From assembly GCA_029288515.1 (NCBI GenBank), contig JARIHB010000050.1, positions 1-5,876 of the forward strand: a DNA stretch of 5,876 bases, written 5' to 3'. Numbering within the stretch: the stretch's first letter is position 1; each line of letters begins with the position of its first letter. Below, piece by piece: positions 1 through 4,582 of this stretch. Made by a program: the position numbers and the translations under genes. This DNA comes from Candidatus Saccharimonadota bacterium. GTDB taxonomy: Bacteria > Patescibacteriota > Saccharimonadia > Saccharimonadales > UBA4665. The notes under the pieces are model-generated. The model made no database searches and was not told the origin of the DNA. It saw nothing but the letters and a program-made list of their open reading frames with translations.

Positions 1-13
1 ATATTGTCCGTTT

Positions 14-22
14 TGGTAGAAT
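14..22 (+). promoter_or_regulatory. Extended -10 promoter of tRNA-Thr
   Basis: TGG-TAGAAT is a TGn extended -10 element lying 12 nt before the first base of the tRNA-Thr gene, a normal distance for a short 5' leader removed by RNase P. The -35 region would fall just outside the left edge of the window, so only half of the promoter can be judged. Confidence 0.5.
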
Positions 23-34
23 TACATCTGTTGC

Positions 35-111
35 GCCGCTTTAGCTCAGTTGGTTAGAGCGTCAGTTTTGTAAACTGAATGTCGTCGGTTCGAATCCGAC
101 AAGCGGCTCCA
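35..111 (+). tRNA. tRNA-Thr (anticodon UGU)
   Basis: A full cloverleaf can be folded by eye: a 7-bp acceptor stem (35-41 with 101-107), a D arm with GCTC/GAGC, an anticodon stem TCAGT/ACTGA closing the loop TTTGTAA, and a T arm GTCGG-TTCGAAT-CCGAC. The anticodon is TGT, reading ACA and wobbling on other Thr codons. The discriminator base is T108 and the CCA end (109-111) is encoded in the DNA. It is the first of two tRNAs here; the second has its own promoter, though read-through is possible. Confidence 0.95.
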
Positions 112-127
112 GTGTATCTGTTGATGG

Positions 128-156
128 ATGACAACCGCATCAGCGTATGCTATGAT
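128..156 (+). promoter_or_regulatory. Promoter of tRNA-Tyr
   Basis: ATGACA (128-133, five of six matches to the -35 consensus), a 17-bp spacer, then TATGAT (151-156) preceded by TGC, which makes an extended -10. The tRNA-Tyr gene starts 10 nt after the -10 box. The fit in spacing and sequence is good, so the two tRNAs probably have separate start sites. Confidence 0.65.
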
Positions 157-166
157 TTTCAGCAAT

Positions 167-251
167 GCAGGGATAGTGAAGCGGTCAAACACGGGTGACT
201 GTAAATCATCTGGCTCAGCCTTCGGGGGTTCGAATCCCTCTCCCTGCACCA
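167..251 (+). tRNA. tRNA-Tyr (anticodon GUA)
   Basis: A class II tRNA with a long variable arm, as expected for bacterial tRNA-Tyr. The acceptor stem GCAGGGA/TCCCTGC pairs over 7 bp. The anticodon stem GGTGA/TCATC (one G-U pair) closes the loop CTGTAAA with anticodon GTA. The variable arm follows (about 211-225), then a T arm GGGGG-TTCGAAT-CCCTC. The discriminator is A248 and CCA is encoded (249-251). G1-C72 fits bacterial TyrRS recognition. A terminator starts 4 nt downstream. Confidence 0.95.
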
Positions 252-254
252 TAC

Positions 255-284
255 AAAAAAGCTCATCATACGGTGGGCTTTTTT
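255..284 (+). terminator. Intrinsic terminator after the tRNA pair
   Basis: An 11-bp stem (255-265 with 274-284; A6-GCTCA against TGGGC-T6, one G-U pair) encloses the 8-nt loop TCATACGG and ends in a T6 run. The A-tract on the left also gives a T-run on the opposite strand, so it may work in both directions. It separates the tRNA unit from the accessory island. Confidence 0.85.
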
Positions 285-303
285 GTTTATACTGGCCGGA
301 ATT

Positions 304-314
304 TAAGGAGGTGA
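304..314 (+). other. Orphan perfect Shine-Dalgarno sequence
   Basis: TAAGGAGGTGA is fully complementary to the usual 3' end of 16S rRNA, the strongest ribosome-binding match in the window. No ATG, GTG or TTG at a proper distance opens a reading frame: GTG inside the motif gives only nine codons and ATT at 322 gives four. On the other strand it reads as the last 11 nt of a 16S gene, but the match goes no further. It may be the remains of a gene start, or chance. The rest of 289-430 shows no gene. Confidence 0.4.
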
Positions 315-346
315 CTGCAAGATTTTCTTTAGCTAACTGATATTCT

Positions 347-357
347 GAACGCTAGAA
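347..357 (+). repeat. 11-bp direct repeat, left copy
   Basis: GAACGCTAGAA, present again at 1859-1869. The two copies bracket both nuclease-type genes. An 11-bp match is not significant by itself in a window of this size (a few are expected by chance), so only the placement is suggestive. Confidence 0.25.
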
Positions 358-437
358 ATCCGCAATTCTTACAGATTGGCTATTCTTATTATAAATAAGG
401 ACTAGATCAGAAATTCCAAACTATTAGGGGCAACTTC

Positions 438-446
438 TGATATACT
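438..446 (+). promoter_or_regulatory. Extended -10 promoter of the CdiA-C-like gene
   Basis: TGA-TATACT is an extended -10 box. No good -35 is seen at 17 bp (AAACTA). The box ends 8 nt before ATG 455, so transcription should start at or beside the A of the ATG and give a leaderless mRNA. A second, weaker -10-like site (TATAAA, 390-395) lies upstream. Confidence 0.5.
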
Positions 447-454
447 CATTGCCG

Positions 455-856
455 ATGAAACAAAAAGCAGAAGGCTCAATCATTATTCCAGCAGACCTTG
501 ATGTTTGGGAGCATGAACTAAAAACAGCGCAGACCTTTGCTCGTGAAGGATATATCGTCCAATTTCTCATTGCCAAGCAAGCACACCGTACAAAAACGGC
601 CGACATACTTATAGGCAATGAGATGTACGAAATTAAATCGCCCAAAGCAGATAAGCTATCTGCTGTTGAGCGCAACTTGAAAAGAGCAGCACGACAATCG
701 TGCAATATCATTATCGATTCACGTCGTATGAGCAAAATACACGACTCTACTATTCAGAAATTTCTTGCACAAAAATTTAAGCAGCAGAAGACAATTAAAA
801 AGCTCTTATTCGTCAATCGTAAGCACCAGATAATTGACATTAGCAGCTTACTTTGA
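455..856 (+). CDS. CdiA C-terminal-like nuclease (PD-(D/E)xK toxin domain), free-standing
   Basis: A 133-residue basic protein consisting of a single domain that resembles the C-terminal tRNase toxin domain of contact-dependent inhibition protein CdiA (CdiA_C family). Visible signatures: an HE-containing helix (W18-E19-H20-E21) followed by a basic helix and a G-Y-x-V turn; T48-A-D50 on the first core strand; Y58-E59-I-K61-S-P-K, giving a D-x8-E-x-K active site; then N74-LKRAARQS-x-NIIID-x-RR (74-91), typical of the family. Family knowledge suggests cleavage of tRNA or another RNA; the substrate here is unknown. There is no signal peptide, no CdiA delivery region and no recognisable immunity gene beside it, so it is an orphan cytoplasmic domain as found in phages and integrative elements. 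ATG 455 is preferred over the in-frame TTG at 449 because the -10 box would place the transcript start at about 453-455. There is no Shine-Dalgarno site. Local GC is about 41%, lower than in the glycosylation genes. Confidence 0.75.
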   Translation: MKQKAEGSIIIPADLDVWEHELKTAQTFAREGYIVQFLIAKQAHRTKTADILIGNEMYEIKSPKADKLSAVERNLKRAARQSCNIIIDSRRMSKIHDSTIQKFLAQKFKQQKTIKKLLFVNRKHQIIDISSLL

Positions 857-862
857 TAGTAT
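834..862 (+). promoter_or_regulatory. Strong sigma70-type promoter inside the 3' end of the nuclease gene
   Basis: TTGACA (834-839) is a perfect -35, followed by exactly 17 bp and TAGTAT (857-862), which is preceded by TGA to make an extended -10. The TG belongs to the stop codon of the nuclease gene. The predicted transcription start is near A869, three nucleotides before the hairpin at 872-912. This is the best promoter match in the window, and it points into a terminator upstream of the HEPN-like gene. Confidence 0.7.
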
Positions 863-868
863 ATGGGT

Positions 869-919
869 ACTGAAGTCATGCACGGAGCAGTATGTTCCTA
901 CCGCAAGACTTCTTTTTTT
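869..919 (+). ncRNA. Candidate ~50-nt hairpin RNA (sRNA, attenuator or RNA antitoxin)
   Basis: From the predicted start at A869 the transcript would fold at once into the 872-912 hairpin and stop in the following T7, giving a compact RNA of about 50 nt with no reading frame. Being placed just before a HEPN-motif gene, it could be an antitoxin RNA, a transcriptional attenuator for that gene, or a functionless by-product of a terminator next to a promoter. The promoter and hairpin are visible in the sequence; the role is inference. Confidence 0.35.
872..919 (+). terminator. Intrinsic terminator with three-part stem
   Basis: GAAGTC (872-877) pairs with GACTTC (907-912). After an A-A mismatch, TGC (879-881) pairs with GCA (903-905). 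After a small internal loop, GGAGC (884-888) pairs with GTTCC (894-898), closing a 5-nt loop. Seven T residues follow (913-919). It lies 15 nt after the nuclease stop codon and 41 nt before the HEPN-like gene, so the two genes are probably separate transcription units. The HEPN-like gene then needs read-through or a promoter of its own; TACTAT at 933-938 is a weak candidate. Confidence 0.8.
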
Positions 920-959
920 ATCACCCTAGTAATACTATTAATTCTAAAGAATACCAACC

Positions 960-1691
960 ATGACTGACGAACCTGACATTAATGAACTTTTAGCGAAGCA
1001 CTTCGAAGGTGCTACACAATTTATCTCAACACCGGAAACACTTAAGCAGATGGTTAGGGCAGGCTTGAAATTCGACAAGCAGAAACCAATTACTGACGAA
1101 GAATATGTTGACCAGTTATTTGCCGGTCGGCAGGCAAAAGCAAAGGAATTCATCAAGCAGCTTCCTACGCCGCCGGACATAGCGTTGCCGCCACTAACAA
1201 GTCTTTACGATGAAATCAGGGAGTGTATATTATTTGGTTTAAACGGCGGTGCCATAACCTTGTCAGCCATATTAGTTGAGTTCGCCATAAAGCACGCCAT
1301 TGTTGACCGCACAAAGGGCGTAGAAGTATACGACAAAGACGAGTGGGACAGAATTGAGGCTAGAGAGCTCGGCAAGGTTATCGACGAGGCGGCTAAACTA
1401 AAACTTTTTGACGATGATGAAATAAAGCTACTTAAAACTTTCAAGGATAAGGTTCGTAACCCGTACCTACACTACAACATCAAAAAGATTACTACTGGCG
1501 CAGTCATGCCGGAAGTATCGGGCTATAACATAAAGACTAAAAAGATTGAAAAACAGTACAATCTTAAGGCTGAAGATAATCCTTTTCTTTGGCAGCTAGC
1601 TAAAAGGCACATAGATGAAGCATCGGTGCTTAATTATTTTCAGTTTGCAGACTCAGTAGTAAAGAAGCTATTTAGTAACAAAACAAAGTAA
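960..1691 (+). CDS. Uncharacterised HEPN-like protein (R-N-x3-H motif)
   Basis: A 243-residue protein of no family I can name. Residues 1-75 are charged, helical and low in hydrophobics. Residues 80-118 (SLYDEIRECILFGLNGGAIT and the next helix with E107) form the kind of helix pair seen in HEPN and DUF4145-type bundles, and K164-V-R166-N167-P-Y-L-H171 is an R-x4-H motif with the preferred Asn after Arg, at the start of a helix following the run 139-163. HEPN proteins with this motif are commonly metal-independent RNases in toxin-antitoxin and abortive-infection systems; RNase activity here is inference. No MNT-type nucleotidyltransferase partner gene is present. Residues 205-240 look like a further helical segment. 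The ATG is followed by an acidic start and preceded by a weak AAAGA (946-950); no strong Shine-Dalgarno site is seen. The stop codon lies inside the 1685-1724 hairpin. Immediately upstream is a promoter-hairpin unit that might regulate it. Confidence 0.65.
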   Translation: MTDEPDINELLAKHFEGATQFISTPETLKQMVRAGLKFDKQKPITDEEYVDQLFAGRQAKAKEFIKQLPTPPDIALPPLTSLYDEIRECILFGLNGGAITLSAILVEFAIKHAIVDRTKGVEVYDKDEWDRIEARELGKVIDEAAKLKLFDDDEIKLLKTFKDKVRNPYLHYNIKKITTGAVMPEVSGYNIKTKKIEKQYNLKAEDNPFLWQLAKRHIDEASVLNYFQFADSVVKKLFSNKTK

Positions 1692-1724
1692 CGGGGCTGC
1701 CAGTAATGTCAGTCCTCTTACTTT
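1685..1724 (-). terminator. Long hairpin over the HEPN-like stop codon, terminator mainly for the minus strand
   Basis: 1685-1702 pairs with 1707-1724 in 16 of 18 positions (two G-U pairs, two mismatches) around a GTAA tetraloop of the GNRA type. On the minus strand the stem is followed by a T-rich tail (TTTGTTTTGTT), a good intrinsic terminator for transcription arriving from the right. On the plus strand the tail is A-rich, so there it may only protect the mRNA 3' end. It begins 11 nt after the stop codon of the apparent minus-strand gene remnant, which supports that remnant having once been a gene. Confidence 0.65.
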
Positions 1725-1858
1725 AAACAAAAATCTAAATCTCTAGGGTGCTGCCCAGGTAGTCGGTTGAGATTTCCAACTCTTGGGCAATAGCACTAAT
1801 CGCCTCCATTTGGCTTCCAAGTAATTCAGGTATGAGGCACCATACAGCGGCACTCATC

Positions 1859-1869
1859 GAACGCTAGAA
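1859..1869 (+). repeat. 11-bp direct repeat, right copy
   Basis: GAACGCTAGAA, identical to 347-357. It falls at the junction of two reading frames of the minus-strand remnant, so it could mark a recombination end point, or be chance. Confidence 0.25.
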
Positions 1870-1952
1870 GTAAGGTTATATTTTCAGCCAAATCCACTGT
1901 TTCCGCCGGTCGAGAAATACTTCGTTGCTCTCAGGACTGGCCAAAACTTTTT

Positions 1953-1962
1953 TGACGCGTCA
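1953..1962 (+). promoter_or_regulatory. Palindrome TGACGCGTCA upstream of gtrA
   Basis: A perfect 10-bp inverted repeat flanked by T-runs, 35 bp before the -10 box of the glycosylation operon. The size and position would fit an operator for a dimeric regulator. No regulator gene is present, and a single palindrome of this length may be chance. Confidence 0.25.
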
Positions 1963-1994
1963 TTTGCAGAGCAGTAGCAAGCCCTATTTTATTA

Positions 1995-2003
1995 GTGTAC
2001 AAT
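1995..2003 (+). promoter_or_regulatory. -10 promoter element of the glycosylation operon
   Basis: GTG-TACAAT, with TACAAT (1998-2003) as the -10. At 17 bp upstream only a poor -35 (TAGCAA) is found. The box ends exactly 8 nt before the ATG at 2012, the same spacing as at the nuclease gene, again predicting a leaderless transcript. A palindromic ATTGCAAT overlaps the start region. Confidence 0.5.
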
Positions 2004-2011
2004 TGCAATAA

Positions 2012-2413
2012 ATGAGGGTCCCTCCAAGCTTTATACGCTTTAGCATAGTTGGAGCTTTAAATACTGCCGTTGACGTGGGTATATTCAGTATCTTGAGTGT
2101 TATGGGGTGGAATCTTTTTGTGGCTAACCTTACTTCTACAACCGTAGGGTTGAGCCTGAGTTTCGTGCTTAATCACCATTTTACCTTTAATTCTCAAGGT
2201 GACAAGCGGAAGCAGATCATTCCATTTCTTGTTGTTACACTGTGCGGTTTATGGGTCCTGCAGCCCGCTGTTATCTTTATCGTTACCCATGTTATATCTG
2301 CAAGAGACTCGGCCGTTCTGCCTATTGCCGCAAAAGTGGTCGCAACGGGCGGTAGCCTTATCTGGAACTACATCTGGTACAGTAAAAAGATATTTAAAAG
2401 TTATGCTAGCTAA
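2012..2413 (+). CDS. GtrA-family membrane protein
   Basis: A 133-residue integral membrane protein of the GtrA/DPMS-3 type. Four membrane segments are visible at about 8-30, 36-57, 69-92 and 104-125. Family marks are R9-F-x3-G14-x2-N17-T-x2-D21 at the first helix, N54-H-H-F-T-F before the first cytoplasmic loop (61-68, basic), and K108 with N119-Y and the basic tail W122-Y-S-K-K-I-F in the last helix. GtrA proteins are thought to help move polyprenyl-phosphate-linked sugars across the cytoplasmic membrane or to aid the paired GtrB enzyme. The length is normal. The start is chosen from the -10 box 8 nt upstream and because the family begins with a short basic stretch before the first helix. 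The next gene overlaps its end by 11 nt, so the two are co-transcribed and probably coupled in translation. Confidence 0.88.
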   Translation: MRVPPSFIRFSIVGALNTAVDVGIFSILSVMGWNLFVANLTSTTVGLSLSFVLNHHFTFNSQGDKRKQIIPFLVVTLCGLWVLQPAVIFIVTHVISARDSAVLPIAAKVVATGGSLIWNYIWYSKKIFKSYAS

Positions 2414-3590
2414 ACTCCACTGGCAAAATTGGCACAAGATAACCGGCTCCGATGCCGCACGCGTCACTGGTTTGGTGCTTGTGTGGCAGTCGGCTTTGAC
2501 TATACTGGGCTTTATTTTAGAGCGAGTATTCAGGCCGGAGCACGCTGCGACGCTTGTCTCGCACACCATGAGGTGGGATGCCGGGTGGTTTGTGAATGTT
2601 ATCAATGATACGTATAGGACTCTACCGGGAGAGGAGGCCTTTTATCCGTTTTTTCCTCTGCTGGTGAAAGCTGTGCACCAAGTGAGTTTCGGGCTTTTGT
2701 CGATACCGGCAGCTGGGTTAGTAATTAACATTACTGCGAGCTGTTTAGCTGCGTGTGCCCTGTACCAGATTAGCAATAAGCTGCTGCGGTCTCAGAAGAT
2801 CGCCTGGCTAACCGTGATCATATTCCTAATGTCGCCGACGGCGATATTCTTGCATCAATTTTATAGCGAGGCCGTATTCTGTGCATTGGGGTTTTGGGCG
2901 TATCTGTGGGCGCTGCAGCGAAGATGGGCCTATATGAGTATCTGTCTGGCGCTGCTGAGCGCTACGCGCATTACAGCGTTACTAGTTATTGTGCTTTGTG
3001 CATTGGAATTTTGGCGGGCGCACGACTGGAGCTTTAAACGTGTCTTTAATAAGCAACTGCTATGGTTTTTGCTTACTCCGCTTGGCTTTATTGCCTACGG
3101 GCTATACCTGTATGCACGTCATGGTGACTTTTTAAGGATGTTTCACGCGTACCATATGGTTTCCGATTGGAGCTACCATATATTTAATCCCAACGTCTTG
3201 TATACTTTCGCTAAAACGTTGTACCGAACGCTCCTCATACTATGTGGGTTTCGTGAGGTAACGGCCGGTAACTTTATAAACGTAGTATTGCCTACCCTGG
3301 CTTTACTTATCCTATTGGCCGCCAGCATCTACTGCTTGGTTAAGATTAAACGATGGGCTGTCCCGCTTGGGTTATCCGGGCTGGCTGCATGTATATTTTT
3401 TACGCTTAATAGTAACGTTATATCCGTGCATCGGTATGTTTTACCGGTAGTCACTATCTACATAGCTGTTGGGTATGCGGTAAAGAAGCGGCCGCAGCTT
3501 TTTTATCCCTGCCTGGTTATGTGCGGCCTATTTTTCATGGTACAGATGGTGCTTTTTTGTATGTTTACGCAGGACTACTTTATAGGTTAG
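2403..3590 (+). CDS. PIG-V-like GT-C family glycosyltransferase (putative mannosyltransferase)
   Basis: A 395-residue polytopic membrane protein. After a short cytoplasmic lead and a first helix (about 22-42) comes the outer loop with R57-W-D59-A-G-W-F, the acidic motif typical of PIG-V/GPI mannosyltransferase II relatives; D59 is the likely catalytic or metal residue. A79-F-Y-P-F-F-P-L-L-V follows, then S144-P-T-A-I-F with Y154-S-E156, A187-T-R-I-T, and S341-V-H-R-Y-V-L-P near the end, all matching family landmarks. About eight to ten membrane helices are spread to residue 385. Such enzymes take a sugar from a polyprenyl-phosphate donor on the outer face and pass it to a surface acceptor; sugar and acceptor cannot be read here. 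ATG 2403 overlaps gtrA by 11 nt and has no Shine-Dalgarno site. The frame is open upstream to 2199, but that part lies inside gtrA and carries no family sequence. GT2 follows after 21 nt. Confidence 0.8.
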   Translation: MLAKLHWQNWHKITGSDAARVTGLVLVWQSALTILGFILERVFRPEHAATLVSHTMRWDAGWFVNVINDTYRTLPGEEAFYPFFPLLVKAVHQVSFGLLSIPAAGLVINITASCLAACALYQISNKLLRSQKIAWLTVIIFLMSPTAIFLHQFYSEAVFCALGFWAYLWALQRRWAYMSICLALLSATRITALLVIVLCALEFWRAHDWSFKRVFNKQLLWFLLTPLGFIAYGLYLYARHGDFLRMFHAYHMVSDWSYHIFNPNVLYTFAKTLYRTLLILCGFREVTAGNFINVVLPTLALLILLAASIYCLVKIKRWAVPLGLSGLAACIFFTLNSNVISVHRYVLPVVTIYIAVGYAVKKRPQLFYPCLVMCGLFFMVQMVLFCMFTQDYFIG

Positions 3591-3611
3591 CTGGTGGGTG
3601 GATAGTAAGAT

Positions 3612-4571
3612 ATGAAAAAAATGATTACCTATGTTTTCCCGGTCTATAACGAAGGTGAGGGTATAGACGTCTTCTATAAGGCGGTCAATGCGGCCTTACG
3701 GACACATAAGCAGTACATCTACGAGCTGTTATTCGTTAACGATGGCAGCAGTGATGAGTCGTTGGAAAAGCTCGTTGCGCTGCAGGAACGTGACAAACGA
3801 ATCACCGTCATTAATTTTTCACGCAATTTTGGCCATCAGATGGCGGTTACTGCCGGCCTGGACTATGCGCATGGCGACGCGGTAATTATAATGGATAGCG
3901 ATTTGCAGGATCCGCCGCACGTCAGTTTTGAGCTGATACAAAAATGGGAGGAAGGCTACGAAGTTGTCTACGCACAACGCCGTACCAGGCAAGATTCGGC
4001 ATTTAAGCGGTTAACAGCCTACTACTTTTACAAACTGCTTGAAAGGCTGGCAGAAATCAAGATACCGCCTAATACCGGCGATTTTCGCTTGCTGGATCGC
4101 AAAGTCGTACAATCGCTCAGCACCTTTAAAGAACGCAACCGCATGTTGCGCGGCCTGGCATGCTATGTTGGTTTTAAACAAACGGCCGTATTGTTCGATA
4201 GAGATAAACGGTTTGCCGGCACCAGCAACTACACGCTTGCAAAAATGATCAAGCTGGCGGCAGATGGCATTTTTGGGTTTTCGTCCGCACCATTGCGGCT
4301 GATATCGCACCTGGGTGTATTTATTTCGGGGATTAGCTTTCTGGGCATCCTGTATGCATTATTCGTACGAATATTTCGTCCCGAAACAGTCGTGCAGGGT
4401 TGGACATTTACTATTGTCGTGGTGCTTTTTATTGGGGGCATTCAACTGATAGTAATGGGTGTACTAGGGAGCTACGTGGGACGAATTTATACCGAGATTC
4501 AGCAGCGCCCTTTGTACATTGTTTCTTCCGTGTATTCCTCATCAAGAACCAACAACGAACGCAAAAAATAA
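3612..4571 (+). CDS. GtrB/DPM1-like polyprenyl-phosphate glycosyltransferase (GT2)
   Basis: A 319-residue GT-A fold enzyme with two C-terminal membrane helices. The N-terminal strand V8-F-P-V-Y-N-E14 and V42-N-D44-G-S-S-D48 bind the nucleotide; D95-S-D97-L-Q-D-P-P is the metal-binding DxD with the GtrB/ArnC-type extension; N154-T-G-D157-F-R-L and R200-F-A-G-x-S-N-Y207 are further family motifs near the acceptor site. Helices lie at about 231-252 and 264-290. The full length equals that of GtrB and Synechocystis-type homologues. Known members move glucose, mannose or similar from UDP- or GDP-sugars to undecaprenyl phosphate at the cytoplasmic face; the sugar here is not predictable. It supplies the donor for the preceding GT-C enzyme, with GtrA as transport helper. 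The start has only a weak G-rich site (about 3593-3602). It ends 8 bp before the convergent oxidoreductase. Confidence 0.92.
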   Translation: MKKMITYVFPVYNEGEGIDVFYKAVNAALRTHKQYIYELLFVNDGSSDESLEKLVALQERDKRITVINFSRNFGHQMAVTAGLDYAHGDAVIIMDSDLQDPPHVSFELIQKWEEGYEVVYAQRRTRQDSAFKRLTAYYFYKLLERLAEIKIPPNTGDFRLLDRKVVQSLSTFKERNRMLRGLACYVGFKQTAVLFDRDKRFAGTSNYTLAKMIKLAADGIFGFSSAPLRLISHLGVFISGISFLGILYALFVRIFRPETVVQGWTFTIVVVLFIGGIQLIVMGVLGSYVGRIYTEIQQRPLYIVSSVYSSSRTNNERKK

Positions 4572-4582
4572 AAGTGATTTTA
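4569..4582. repeat. Small inverted repeat joining two convergent stop codons
   Basis: TAAAA-GTGA-TTTTA is a perfect 5-bp inverted repeat. Its left end is the stop codon TAA of the GT2 gene and its right end the stop TAA of the minus-strand oxidoreductase. The stem is A-T only and weak, so it is at best a poor bidirectional terminator; no other terminator separates the genes. Confidence 0.4.

Larger units (their letters stand above)
1735..1963 (-). pseudogene. Probable frameshifted gene remnant, family not recognised
   Basis: The 320 bp between the HEPN-like gene and gtrA hold no plus-strand gene. On the minus strand, protein-like stretches run in alternating frames: from about 1963 to the T6 run at 1948-1953; then about 1950-1910 (VLASPESNEVFLD); about 1917-1864 (PAETVDLAENITLLLA); and 1863-1735 (42 residues rich in helix formers, including MEAISAIAQELEISTDYLGS, ending in TAG). 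Joining them needs about three single-base shifts, one at the A6/T6 run. The last part resembles the end of a Cro/C1-type HTH domain (IAxxLxIsxDYLxg), but this is weak. A terminator follows the stop. I cannot name the family, and an accidental open stretch is possible. Confidence 0.35.

Noticed and set aside
35..251. tRNA 3' ends as attachment-site duplicates
   Set aside because: No further copy of the 3' portions of tRNA-Thr or tRNA-Tyr was seen between 285 and 2011, so there is no support for tRNA-targeted integration.
46..252. Minus-strand open frame of 68 codons
   Set aside because: It is antisense to both tRNA genes, a well-known kind of false protein; the tRNA folds explain the sequence fully.
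449..454. TTG start for the CdiA-C-like gene
   Set aside because: It lies 2 nt after the -10 box, upstream of the expected transcript start; ATG 455 fits better.
424..735. Minus-strand frame of 103 codons opposite the nuclease gene
   Set aside because: Shadow of the plus-strand gene; no family features, and the plus frame has active-site motifs.
2199..2402. N-terminal extension of the GT-C protein
   Set aside because: This stretch lies wholly within gtrA in another frame and carries no family-like sequence; homology-like residues begin after ATG 2403.
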